From Lyophyllum atratum (taxonomy: Eukaryota; Basidiomycota; Agaricomycetes; Agaricales; Lyophyllaceae): a DNA stretch of 64,000 nt. Position numbers and translations under genes: made by a program. Below are positions 29,801 to 41,237 of the stretch, piece by piece. Each line of letters opens with the position of its first letter. Within the stretch, counting starts at the first letter, position 1. Where the stretch lies: the NCBI GenBank assembly GCA_014905825.1, contig JACGCN010000031.1:310001-374000 (forward strand), written 5' to 3'. The notes beneath the pieces were generated by a model, which searched no databases, was not told where the DNA came from, and saw only the letters and a list, made by a program, of their open reading frames with translations.

Positions 29801-32800
29801 GATATCATTCATTCGGCCGCTGTGCTGCTCGAGAAATGCCAGCTCTTGAAGTACGAACGGTCGACTGGGCGATTCCAAAGCTTGGAGCTGGGCAAGATCG
29901 CGTCGCATTATTACGTGACATACAGCTCGATGATGACCTACAACCAGCATCTCCGCTCAACTATGTCGACGTTGGAGCTGCTGAGGGTTTTCGCCTTGTC
30001 GAATGAGTTCAAGCTACTTCCGGTATGTCCTCACGTCTTCGCGTACTAGATATCTTACTCACCAGTTGTATAGGTCCGACAAGAGGCACGTGGATATTTT
30101 CCGCCTTCCCTTTTCGAAGCTTACCTTCTTCTGACAATAGGAAAAACTAGAACTTGCGAAGCTACTCGAACGTGTGCCGATCCCTGTCAAGGAGGGTGTC
30201 GAGGAGCCCGCTGCGAAGATCAACGTCCTCCTTCAGGCATACATCTCGCAGCTCAAGTTGGAAGGTATGTGCATGTCGCCGTATGTCGCACTACATCCAT
30301 CTGACAAACGGCCTCAGGATTCGTTCTCCTTGCGGATATGGTGTTTGTTCAGCAGTCGGCTGGACGGTGAGTTGTTTAGCTTGCTATTGCTCTTCTGCGT
30401 TTCTCATGCTCGGTCGTCCAGGATTATTCGGGCCATGTTCGAAATCTGCCTCAAGCGTGGCTGGGCTGTGCCTGCGAAGTCGGCTCTCGATCTCTGCAAG
30501 ATGATTGAGAAACGAATGTAAGTTGTGTTTTCTATTCTATAAAGACATGTCTCTGAGGATACTAGGTGGGGATCGATGACGCCTCTGCGGCAGTTCAAGG
30601 GTGTTCCTCCCGAGGTCATTCGCAAGGCGGAAGGAAAGCAATTCGTATGTCCTTCAGTACTTCCCTCACTGTATATACTAATGCTATCTCTAGCCATGGT
30701 ATCGCTACTTCGATTTGGTAAGTTTTTATAACATGCCGTATAGATTTGAGTCTGACATCACTTCGTTAGAGTCCTCCCGAAATTGGCGAGCTTCTCGGTA
30801 TACCAAATGCTGGACGTCTTGTCCATCGCCTCGTCCACAGTTTCCCCAAGCTACAGTACGTTGATTATGCTCTAACAAAAACTTTTCTTTGACAACTTAT
30901 CGGTCTAGACTGCAAGCTCAGGTGCAGCCAATCACGAGGTCACTGCTGCGTATCGATCTCTCTATCGTGCCTGATTTCCGGTGGGATGAGAAGATCCACG
31001 GCACAGCAGAGACGTTCCACATCCTTGTCGAGGACGTGGACGGCGAGATCATTCTGTTCCACGACTCCTTCGTTCTACGGCAACGATATGCAGAGGATGA
31101 ACACAACGTGACGCTGACTGTCCCGATGTTCGAGCCTGTACCCCCGAATTACTACATATCCGTCATCTCTGACCGCTGGCTCCATGCCGAAACCCGCCTT
31201 CCCATCTCGTTCAAGCACCTCATCCTCCCCGAGAAATTCCCACCTCCCACACCTCTTCTGGACCTGCAATCCTTGCCGTTGTCAGCCCTTCACAACAAGG
31301 AGTTTGAGGATCTATATTCGTCTACTATCCAGACATTCAACAAAATCCAGACCCAGGTCTTCCAAGCCCTGTATACGTCTGACGAAAACGTGTTTATCGG
31401 AGCACCGACGGGAAGCGGGAAAACGATCTGCGCTGAATTCGCCCTCCTTCGACTTTGGAGTAAGCGCGAGCAGCCTCGAGCAGTCTGCATCGAACCGTAC
31501 CAGGAGATGGTCGACCAGCGTGTGGCGGAGTGGCGAGCGAAGTTCTCGAAATTGCAAGGCGGTAAGGAAATTGTCAGCCTGACTGGGGAGATGAGTGCGG
31601 ATCTTCGTCTTCTGGAAAAGGGCGATGTTATTGTCTGTACCCCCTCGCAGGTTCGTAGCTTGTCTTCCTTTCTAGTTTGAGTTGAGTGCTAATATGTTAC
31701 AATAGTGGGATGTCTTGTCGAGGCGATGGCGCCAACGCAAGAATGTCCAGAATATTGGCCTTCTAATCGCAGATGAGGTTCAGTTGGTTGGAGGGGAAGT
31801 TGGTCCTACGTATGAGGTGGTCATCTCCCGTACGCGGTACGTTTCTGCCCAGACGGAGATCAAGACACGCATCGTTGCTTGCGGAGTATCACTGGCTAAC
31901 GCACGGGATCTTGGCGAATGGATGGGTGCCCCTTCCCATGCCATCTTCAACTTCTCGCCCAGGTATGTCGTTACACATTTTGCTTTGAATCTCCTGCTGA
32001 GCATGTCTTTCAGTGCCCGCCCGTTGGACATGGACATTCACATACAATCATTCACGATACCCCACTTCCCATCCCTTATGATCGCGATGTCGAAGCCAGC
32101 ATACCTCGCCATCGTGGAATACTCGCCCACAAAGCCCGTTATCCTCTTCGTTTCTGACCGCCGGCAATGCCGACTTACTGTCGATGACCTGCTTACGCAC
32201 TGTGCCGCTGACGACAAACCCGATCGGTTCCTGAACATCGAGTTGGAGGATCTCCAACCTCATCTCGACCACATACGCGACCAAAGCCTGGCTGAAACAC
32301 TCAAGCATGGTATTGGCTACTTCCACGAGGCTCTCGACAAGCAGGACAAGCGGATTGTTCAACGTTTGTTCGAATCCGGAGCCATTCAAGTCCTTGTGGC
32401 TTCCAAGGTATGTTTCGTCGACCTTGACCCGATCTCGGAGTTGAAATTTTGTCTAGGACACTGCTTGGAGTCTTCCTGTCGCGAGCTATTTGGTCATCAT
32501 CATGGGAGTGCAGTCCTACGAAGGCAAGGAACATAGGTATATCGACTACCCTGTCATGGATGTGCTCCAGATGATGGGTCGCGCATGTCGACCAAGGGAA
32601 GACGAGCGTAGTCGCTGTGTTCTTATGTGCCAGCAGACACGGAAGGACTTCTACAAGAAGTTCTTAGCCGAAGGCCTTCCGATCGAGTCTCATCTGCCCA
32701 CTCACCTCCTCCACGACTACTTCCTTGCTGAGATTGCTGTCAAGACCATCGAAAACAAGCAAGACGCGATGGTAAGGCTTTGTTATATCGTCAGCCAACT

Positions 32801-34217
32801 GTTCTGACCGTATATTGCAGGACATCCTGACCTGGACGTACTTCTACCGACGCATGACCCAAAATCCGAACTACTACAATCTTCATAACGTCAGTCATCA
32901 AGCCCTCTCTGACCACCTTTCCGAACTCGTCGAGAACACCTTGAGCGATCTCGTCAACTCTAAGTGCATCTCCATTGGTAAGTCATCGTCATATATCTAG
33001 CCTTCAACGATCCTCATATTTGTACAGAGGACGAGATGGATGTGTCCGCGCTCAATCTCGGTATGATTGCCGCATACTACAACATATCTTGTGAGTTTCT
33101 AGCCCGTTACACTTGTCAGCGATACTCAACATTGCTTTGTCAGATGTTACCGTGGAGGTGTACACACTGTCACTGAAAGAGCGTACTAAGCTCAAGGGTC
33201 TCCTGGAGGTCGTATCCTCTTCGGCCGAATTCGAGAACATTCCCATTCGTCGGCATGAAGAATCGCTACTTCGCCGGATCTACGATCGTGTCCCCGTCAA
33301 GCTGGATAATGCCGACTTCGAAGCACCGCATTTCAAGACGTTCCTCCTCCTGCAAGCTCATTTCTCCCGTTTGCAACTCCCAGCAGACCTCGCGGCTGAC
33401 CAGGTGCTCGTCCTCGAGAAGGTCCTTAACCTGTTGTCTGCTTGTGTCGATGTCATGTCCTCGAATGCTTGGCTAAGCGCCTTGGGTGCCATGGATCTCT
33501 CTCAGATGTGTGTACAGGCGATGTGGGAGACGGACTCCCCTTTGAAGCAAATTCCTCACTTCGAGCCTGATGTACGTTACATCTTCTCCTTTAGTGATCT
33601 CGGCTCATGTTTGATTTTCAATAGGTCGTTAAACGCTGCAAGGATGCTGGTGTCGAGTCCGTCTATGACGTCATGGAAATGGAGGATGAGAAGCGGAACG
33701 AGCTCCTGCAGATGACCCCGGCGCAGATGTAAGCCACTAACACCCATTTCTATTGCACGTACTAATCCTATTCGTCAGGCGTGATGTTGCTACGTTCGTG
33801 AACTCCTACCCCACCCTTGACGTCACGCACGAGCTCGTCAAAGGGGAGTACACCGCCGGAGCACCTATCATCCTTCAAGTTGCACTGGCACGGGATGTGG
33901 ACGAAGACGATAGTGAAGCGGACGATCAGAACGTGGTCGCACCCTTCTACCCAGGCAAGAAAATGGCCAACTGGTGGCTCGTTGTCGGCGACTCGAACAG
34001 CCGCCAGCTCCTTGTCATCAAGCGGGTCACCGTGACTAAGAGTCTTGCAGTCAAGCTCGAATTCACGCTGCCTAAGGGCACCCATTCTCTGAAGCTCTAT
34101 GTCATCTGCGATTCGTATATCGGCGCGGATCATGACATTGCGCTTGAGCCTATTGATGTTGCTGAGGGCGAGGAGAGTGATAGCGATGAAGACATGGAGA
34201 GCGGGGATGAGGAATAA
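26803..34217 (+). CDS. BRR2: BRR2, U5 snRNP DExH RNA helicase
   Basis: ATP-dependent helicase that unwinds U4/U6 during spliceosome activation. About 17 exons encode roughly 2150 residues. The order is an N-terminal region with an acidic stretch, then helicase cassette 1 with Ala-Pro-Thr-Gly-Ala-Gly-Lys-Thr (split by an intron after Lys at 28353), Asp-Glu-Ile-His and Ser-Ala-Thr-Leu-Pro. A Sec63 unit follows, then cassette 2 with Gly-Ala-Pro-Thr-Gly-Ser-Gly-Lys-Thr and a changed Asp-Glu-Val-Gln box, and a second Sec63 unit ending in an acidic tail. A degenerate second cassette is normal in Brr2, where it works as a binding platform for Prp8 and other factors. One 12-nt exon (30074-30085, Val-Arg-Gln-Glu) is followed by a GC-AG intron. 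The start is the first ATG of the long first exon. Confidence 0.95.
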
Positions 34218-34425
34218 TGGCTTGGTTCTCTCTGATGAGGCTTATATTGTACTCGATGATCATCTGTATCTGTAGTTTCTTGTAATTGCTTTTTTTTTGC
34301 TGCTATATATCTTCTGTCTTCTAACGAACACGACATGGTGACATGCAAGAAATTATGTACATGTATCGTTGTATTTTCCGAGATACGCAACCCCACGTCG
34401 AGGCATGGCTGTCTACGTCGGGATG

Positions 34426-35855
34426 TCATGGACGTGTGATCGCGTACAGGCCATCTGTATTCAGCTCCCCTTGCTTGACTTGCTCAAGGAGCTGCTTTAA
34501 CACAGCGAACAGCTGTATTTTTTCGGGTTTCTGGTGTACTGACGTCATAAGGGAATGGTTAACAAAACATACCACCGAACCATACCTGTGGTATAACAAC
34601 CCTGGCAGAGCTACTTGGCAGGGCGTAGAATAGAGTTTCGCGGGGACCTGCGTCACTGTTTGTCAATCCATGATAGGGAAATTCGCCTGCGTATGGGTAT
34701 GGGCTCACCGATAGCGCGACTATGAGAGTCACTATATACGAGTTTGTAAGATTGCAGGCCTGTTGTAGACGTCGCGACTTTAACGCCTTGGAATTTCTGC
34801 AGAATGGCGTGAGAAGTTGTTAAGTTGGAGAGGATGAAAGTACAGACCTTGGGTAGACCCAGTTGTTTCTGTGTCGTCTTCGCTATATCTAATCCTATGA
34901 AACAGACTATTCGTGGGCGATAGAGAGCGATCTTAGCGAGGAGCGTGGGAACACCAGCAGTTTGCTCATCCGCGGAGAGTTCGTTTTGCTGGTCGTGCCT
35001 TCAGCTGATTGAATTGTGGATTAAAGGAATGGGTGCGTACCTCAGCAGTTGGGCGATCAACCAGATTTGTCTGCAGCAGACTGAGGCTTCTGAGCGAGGA
35101 CCATGAGCACGAGAAAACGTACCAATCCTAGTGAGAAGCGTTCGGGTAACGTGTGGTCCTCTTCGGGTTTGAGCTTAACAGGAGTAAAGCCTGGAAGATA
35201 GTGGGTAAACGCTACGAGCTACGTCGTTCAATGCCGAACGGCACCTGACTCGTGTAGGCAGGACCAAAAATGGTTTGTAGGGTGGCCAAAGTGGTGACCA
35301 ATCTCTGCGGACTTTTGTCCAGGACTGAAAGCATAGTAAAGTCAATAAATGTCGAACACCGTGCAAGCCCCAGCAGTACTGACTTGATACCACAGAAAAC
35401 CACTAAAATGAATCTTGGTAAATATAATGTTACTGATTCGGCTATGAGTACGCACCGTCCAGACCTTCTGCCAAGTGATCCTGTAATTCGCGAAGATGCG
35501 CGTACGTCTCTGGGGAAGCATATCCACGAGGCTCGACCTGTTTTTTCCTCGGGGACGCAGACGCACGCGTTTCAGATCGTTTTCTCTTCCTAGAAGAGGG
35601 CCCAGAAGTCCTTGTGATTGAAGCTTCCTCCTTCACGTCCAGGGCAGTCTGCGAAGCATGAATTCCGAAGTTTAAGTTAGGTGACTTGGGCGAGCGTTTC
35701 ACGCTCTCTCCTTTCGACTCTGAGCGACGTTTGCCCGGGTCTGGAACGAATGCAAAAGAAGCGAGAGACGCCCGAAAGCCAGACAGCGCTGTGGATGTTG
35801 ACATTTCGGTAGAAATGTCATTTGAATCACTGTGCTCATCGTGACTTTGGTTCAT
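34426..35855 (-). CDS. G/T(U)-mismatch thymine-DNA glycosylase (TDG/MUG family)
   Basis: Base-excision repair enzyme that removes T or U opposite G. Minus-strand exons start at 35855 with a Ser/Lys/Arg-rich disordered N-terminus (about 130 residues, with a Lys-Arg-Lys-Arg basic patch). They then give the catalytic block Val-Val-Phe-Cys-Gly-Ile-Asn-Pro-Gly, whose Asn is the family's catalytic residue, interrupted by an intron inside the Asn codon. His-Pro-Thr-Asn-His-Phe-Trp-Ser-Cys-Leu follows, then Gly-Leu-Thr-Asn-Leu-Val-Asp-Arg-Pro-Thr and Glu-Thr-Leu-Phe-Tyr-Ala-Leu-Pro-Ser-Ser-Ser-Ala-Arg-Val, the usual C-terminal motif. The stop is at 34426. Eight or so short introns keep the frame throughout. 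It is convergent with BRR2, ~200 bp from its stop. Confidence 0.9.
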
Positions 35856-36294
35856 TGTAGTGACTTGTGAATGGAGGTTCTGACTTTTCAGTTCTGCTCA
35901 TGGATAGATTGCCATTGATGAACGAGAACCTCGCGCATGGGGTAGAGTGGACCTGAGCCGTAAGTAGGGGTTCGGTGGTAAGGAGGAGTGCTTACATAAA
36001 CCGAGTGGCACGACCTAGAAAACTTGTTGAAGCCGCAAGCGACTTACGGGAAGCAAAGTAGCCTCAAGGAGCGCCATTAGCTACTCCACATGCCGTTGTT
36101 TTATCGGTACTGAGGTTCTCTGTGACCTATGAAAATGTCTTCATTTGATGTGTACAGCCAAAACTTTTGTAATTGATTGGCGTGATGGCAATGCTAGATA
36201 CAACAAGGATACAATTTGCCCAAGGTAGTTGTACACAAAACCCAAATCCCTTTGCATAGATATACAATTTCTCTTCTCAACGTCTCGTCCACGA
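35856..36294. other. Intergenic region upstream of TDG
   Basis: This 439-bp stretch holds the TDG promoter and the 3' flank of the fungalysin gene. No gene was recognised. Confidence 0.4.
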
Positions 36295-38896
36295 TTAGCA
36301 ACCTGTGGGGACAGCGGAGCTGTCGTTGTAGTTGGCGGCGCCGACACCGAGACCACGGCTGGCAAAGGCTTTCCAGAGAGTGCACTTGTTAGCACCTCCG
36401 TACCTGTTGACATCAGCCTGGATCCACGCATCACGGGCAGACACGACTACGAAGTTCGTTGAGTAACACGGTCAGGATAGACTTCCGGTGAACCTACATG
36501 TGGGGTTGCAAGGCTGGAGGGCGAGGGCATCGATGAAGAGATGCAAGAAGACGACGTTGCCCTCCGTGCCGTTGGGGTTGGTGCGGGCGGTGGCGGACCA
36601 TCCGTGTGCGGTGACGAGGGAAGCGTAGACATTGTGGAGGAGGTTGGCCCAGACCTCACCGATGTCTGATGAAGAAAGAACGGGTCAGCCTAGGCAGAAG
36701 ACAGGAATATCCGTCCATTGCTTACTGTGGACTTCGTTAAGAGCCTTGATGCTCGAGTAACGGAGGGGGTTGACGGAGCTATGAGGAGGAATGAGATGAG
36801 ATCGTTATCGTGCGAGAGCCAGGAGGTACATACGCGGAGGTAGAGTAGGGGTAGTTGCGGATACCGGTGGGGTCGTTGACCACATATTGGCCCATGACGT
36901 AGTCGGGCACTGAGCTCGAAGTGTGCTCGGTCCATCTGCGTCCTATGTCAGAAGAGTGAAGCAGTTTGTGCATCGGGATCAGCTCACTCAGCCATGGCAT
37001 CGGACCATCCCTCTCCCATGCCTCCAGCCTCGGTGGTCTGCAAGCATCTACCACTTCCACCACCAGTCATGCGGTTGGTGATTCCGTGGGTGTACTCGTG
37101 GATGACGATGTCGTTCTCGAGGGCACCGTCACGCTGGGGCTACATTAATAGGTAAGTCAGCGGCAAGCATATCCTCTGGCCAACGGCTACATACTGAAGT
37201 GTAAGTCCACAAGAACATCCCTGTGAATCTGTGAGCATGCTTTCCATTTGGCAAACCAATCGACACGCACTCATGTGTCCTGATTGACCACTGATCGAAG
37301 GCAAGCACGTCAGCATACGAAGATGGGTGAGCGAATAGGTTCTTACTCAGGGGGTGTGGAGAAGTCGGCGTTGTTGGTGCCGGCAGAGTCCTGAACGGAG
37401 ATGGTGACACGGTCATTTCCTGAACCGCCCTTGCCCAAGTTGTTGGTCTGGAAGTTGAACGCGGACTCAGTGAAGCCGTAGCTAGAAGGTGGTGTGAGAA
37501 AAATTAGAGAAGAGAGGTCAGAAGCGCGACAACGGACCGGTAAGAGAAGTCGTGGATGGTGTTGCCGAGGTAGAAGGCGTTGACGCGGGCTGCGTGGACG
37601 TTGGCGGTGGTGGTGGGGGCAGTTGACGGCGATTGAGGGTAGATGAAGTTCAAAACGGACGAGGATTGGGGGGTGGTCGCCGATGTGGAGCTCTTGTAAG
37701 ATAGGACGTTGTTTCCGCTAAAATGGCGGACTTAGCCCGATGTTTTCGGAGGAATTCTTCTACTCAGTACTTACTCAGTGGCACTGGAATCAAACATCAG
37801 AAAGTCGTAAGAACGGTTGCAGAAAGGTCTACTCACGTCGTGCTGGTTGTTCCGGTAGAGTGCCAGCCGTTGGGAGATGCGGTGGTGTCTTGGGGGTCGG
37901 TGATGGTCTGGAAGCCTTGCGTCGGGACTTCCGAGGTAATGGGAAGAACGAGGTACTACAAAGTGCATTATATCAGCATGTTTCTAAAAACATCCGGAGG
38001 CTGCAGAGACTTACTGAGGCCTGAGTGACGAAGTCTGTGATCGACGCAAGCTCTCCGGAGTGGGCATCAACGAAAGCCTGGTACCAGGTGCCGGCGGCCT
38101 CGTTCTGGATCTGGATGACGTGGGTCAGGACGACGGAACCATCATCCTTAGCGAGGTATTCGAGTGTGGTGGGGTGCTGGTTGTATTTTCCGTCAAGGGC
38201 CTCCTCGGCCTTTGTGATGGCTTCATCTGCGGAAACGGTGGGCGTCGAGGCAGCGATGCTCTCTACAATTGGAAACAGTCAGGGTTGTTCCGAGTACTAA
38301 AATAGAAGGGGACGAACTGGGCTTGACGAAAGAGGAACCGAACGCGACGACCTGATGGAAGATTAGATGAATTGTGGTGCCGATATGGAAAAAGCGCATG
38401 CCTTGTTCTCATGGTTATAGGCGATGTTGGCAACTGCGTTGGCAAAGGGAATGCCATCCTTTTTGACAGAGTCAGTTGAAGTCATCATAGTGATACCATG
38501 TACGACATACATGAACTTGGGTGACGTAGGCGTGCTTAGCAGACTCGGCTGAGTACCCAGTGCGGTATTTGATCGTGTTCGATTTAACCTTGAGGTGTGA
38601 CTCGACGAAGGAGACACTGGCGCCTTCGAGGTCGGAGTCGGCACGCCTCGACAGGGGGTGGTCGATACCTGCGCCAAAGGTCTGCGAAGGTCAGCACAGC
38701 GCATTATAAGCGGATGAAGAGGGCTTACCTCGTACGACGAGGAAGGGTGGAAGGCCTCGACTTTCAGTCCACGACCAACAATCCTTGTGCTGTGAGTGGC
38801 GTGCTTGGACTCTGACGGGATCGCGAAGGCCGAAGAAACCGACGCGTAAGCGATCGCGAGGAAGACAGAGGTGAAGAACTTGTTAAAAGCGACCAT
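36295..38896 (-). CDS. Fungalysin, secreted M36 zinc metallopeptidase
   Basis: Secreted endopeptidase that degrades extracellular protein. The minus-strand start at 38896 encodes a signal peptide with a hydrophobic core (Phe-Leu-Ala-Ile-Ala-Tyr-Ala-Ser-Val) and likely cleavage after an Ala-Phe-Ala region. A FTP-type propeptide follows. The catalytic exon at about 37010-37140 contains His-Glu-Tyr-Thr-His-Gly (zinc ligands and catalytic Glu) and, downstream, Gly-Glu-Gly-Trp-Ser-Asp, which gives the third ligand. The last exon ends Gly-Ala-Ala-Asn-Tyr-Asn-Asp with stop TAA at 36295-36297. Many ~50-60 bp introns interrupt the gene. All key M36 motifs are present, so it should be active. Confidence 0.9.
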
Positions 38897-40480
38897 TGTT
38901 AAGACAAGGGATGATAGGTGAGTAATCCGGGGATGGGAGAACCTGGAAGTTGTTCACCCGCATCGTAGGACTTTATAGGTTTTGGTCGTATGGTGTGTTT
39001 GGCGCGTATGCCCATGGACGGAACATAGTCTTCGCAGACCGCGTGTTGCGACGCATGATAAGGGAGAAGGGTCCAGAAACCGAACATAAGTTAGACAGCG
39101 CCATGGTGCCAAATCAGTCGGATGCTGCCAGCGGGTTATCAAAAACAAGGCAGAGCAAGATACGATTTGAGTTCCAAAAAGGAAGTTATGGGCACGCAAT
39201 GAAATACGCGTGGCGAAGAACAGCTCAACAAGTTTGCAACGCTCTTTCATCAAGAAGCGCACAGCGTTGGTACCATATGGCTCGCGAGGATTTCAGACAT
39301 AAGGGCAGAAGCACGACATGCGGGGGGGAGATAATCAGGTGCTGGCGGCATATGATTCGCAACCAAAGAAATGTCGCCACCGTGATCAAGTTATGGAGAT
39401 AAATCAAGGAAATATGACAACTCCACGGGCCCGATTCGCATGCAGATTCCGTTGATAGTCTGACGTCGATGCCAGAAGCGATCTCGGCAAGCTAGTGTTG
39501 ATGAATCAAGGAGGCCCCGGGTTACCGTGTACCCGTACAGAATCTGAATGAGGATGCGTTTTGAGATTTTTGTAGAGAAAGAGCTGTCCAATTATAGAAT
39601 GCTTACCGCTGTTGGATGACGCCGCCCATGATAAACCCATGCTTATCCCTGCTCTGCATGATTCTGGGTTCATAGCTCTCGCCGGTGCGGAACTGGTTGC
39701 GGGCCGGATACAGTAGCAAAACTTGTCGCATGGTCTTCGAACCACTTCTTGATCGCGTGCTTGCAAAGACGATGGAGATGGAACAGGTGTCCACAAAACG
39801 TTCCTGATGGGATCTAAAAATAAACGCCAGTCTGTTATCATTATAACGACTGTCATTTTGAAATGACCGAGCATGCAATACAACGATGAGTATCTCCGTG
39901 GAAGCTGTTGAGAAGCATCTTTGCCATTGCGGTCACCGAATACGGTCTGGAGGTCATATGGAGTCCAGTTAGCACAGGTTAGCACCCTTGTGGCAGTTGT
40001 AGATGGCAAACTCCATCAGGCACCTGGCAAGATAGCCCCCAATGCATTGTTGTACATCATGGTATGCCTGCCGATATGCATCGCCGAATCAACCTTGCCA
40101 GTCTGATGAAGAGAGTTGCCTGTATGAGATTCAGAAGGCATTGAAATTACAAGGAGGCCATAGTCCGAGTCGCTCCGTCGATATTAGCCACGGGTTGAGG
40201 CCTTCATTGTCGTCACTATCATCGACCTCCGATGGAGAGTTGTATGCAGTTCTGTAAGTTCCCAGTCCCGACCGATCAACCTCAATGTTTGATTCTGCTT
40301 GGTATGAGACTTGAAATACAACAGCCATCAATCTTCCAGGGAATTTCTTTCACCGCCATCCCATTTTTGGCGAGCTACACAATTCCCTGCTGTATACTAT
40401 CTAATGCCTCTTCTACCCTATTATCCACCGCATTTCACAACTACCTATGGCGTAGGTCGGCACTTGTAATCCTATTATTG
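38897..40480. other. Gap with no supported gene
   Basis: This is 1.6 kb between the fungalysin start and the small ATPase. Minus-strand open frames at about 39506-40009 and 40131-40331 lack recognisable motifs, and I could not chain them into a convincing exon set. They could be a decayed or species-specific gene. Confidence 0.4.
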
Positions 40481-41094
40481 TCATAGGCGCAGTAGCCCGA
40501 GCACAGTTATAAGTCTCTCCTCCAAGAATCTCATCTCTGGACCAATTTCTCGAAAGTGGATTCCCAATTCTCCGAGTATGACTTGGAATGCCTCAAAGCA
40601 TTGGGACTGTTGCTCTATGAGACGGACACCGTCGTCTTCCTGCCACTCGGTAACAGGCGCAAGCAACAGAAACGTCTCATTGCGATAGTTCTGGAGTGCA
40701 AGTTGGAAGTCTAGTGAGTTCACCAGAATATCTCGTCGTCTTTGCGCTTCTTCGTCACCGTTCGACGTCAACACGGCGTAGACAATGGGATCCACGGCTG
40801 ACCTGTCGCATATTTGTATAGGACACAATCGGCCTTCAGCCTCCTTCTTTAAATGTGCGACCATTATGGCTTGCTGCATCTCGAGTGAGCCCACGTCTTT
40901 CCGACTAGATCCTTGAGTCGCCATCACATCCCGAGCGATCTCTCTCACTACTGCAGGCCCTTCCAAAGAAAGTTTCTTGGCGAGTATATTTATAAGGGTG
41001 GTCTTCCCCGTCGACTACCAGCTCCACGTCAAGGCATAAACGCAACGGAGCGAGTAGAACTCACCGATGGCCCGACAAGATAGATTCTCTTCAT
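40481..41094 (-). CDS. Small P-loop ATPase, NadR/AAA_28-like
   Basis: Two exons: ATG at 41094 with Met-Lys-Arg-Ile-Tyr-Leu-Val-Gly-Pro-Ser, a short intron (GTGAGT...GGTAG), then an exon from about 41019 to the TGA at 40481-40483. Splicing rebuilds a Walker A motif Gly-Pro-Ser-Ser-Thr-Gly-Lys-Thr-Thr. Further features are Arg-Glu-Ile-Ala-Arg-Asp-Val and Ile-Cys-Asp-Arg-Ser-Ala-Val-Asp-Pro, where the Asp-Arg pair recalls the second motif of NadR-type nucleoside or NMN kinases and AAA_28 proteins. The length is about 187 residues. The substrate is unknown. It is divergent from, and only 143 bp away from, the RdRP-helicase gene. Confidence 0.75.
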
Positions 41095-41237
41095 CTATAC
41101 CTTGCAGAAGATGAAGGGGGAACGTAAGATAGGCTGGCTTCTTTAGCGCTGCGGATTTTAGGTTTTAGGTTCAAAGAAGCGCCCGCGAATGCTTATGGCC
41201 CCTCTATCGCAGCTTCACATCAACTGTAACTACCATC
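41095..41237. promoter_or_regulatory. 143-bp divergent promoter between the ATPase and the RdRP-helicase gene
   Basis: The two ATGs face away from each other across only 143 bp, so the genes very probably share control elements. No specific motif is claimed. Confidence 0.4.

Noticed and set aside
28763..29950. 395-codon minus-strand frame opposite BRR2
   Set aside because: Antisense shadow of the conserved helicase exon; no independent motif.
39506..40331. Minus-strand open frames in the 38.9-40.5 kb gap
   Set aside because: No recognisable domain and no consistent splice chain; left as unassigned.
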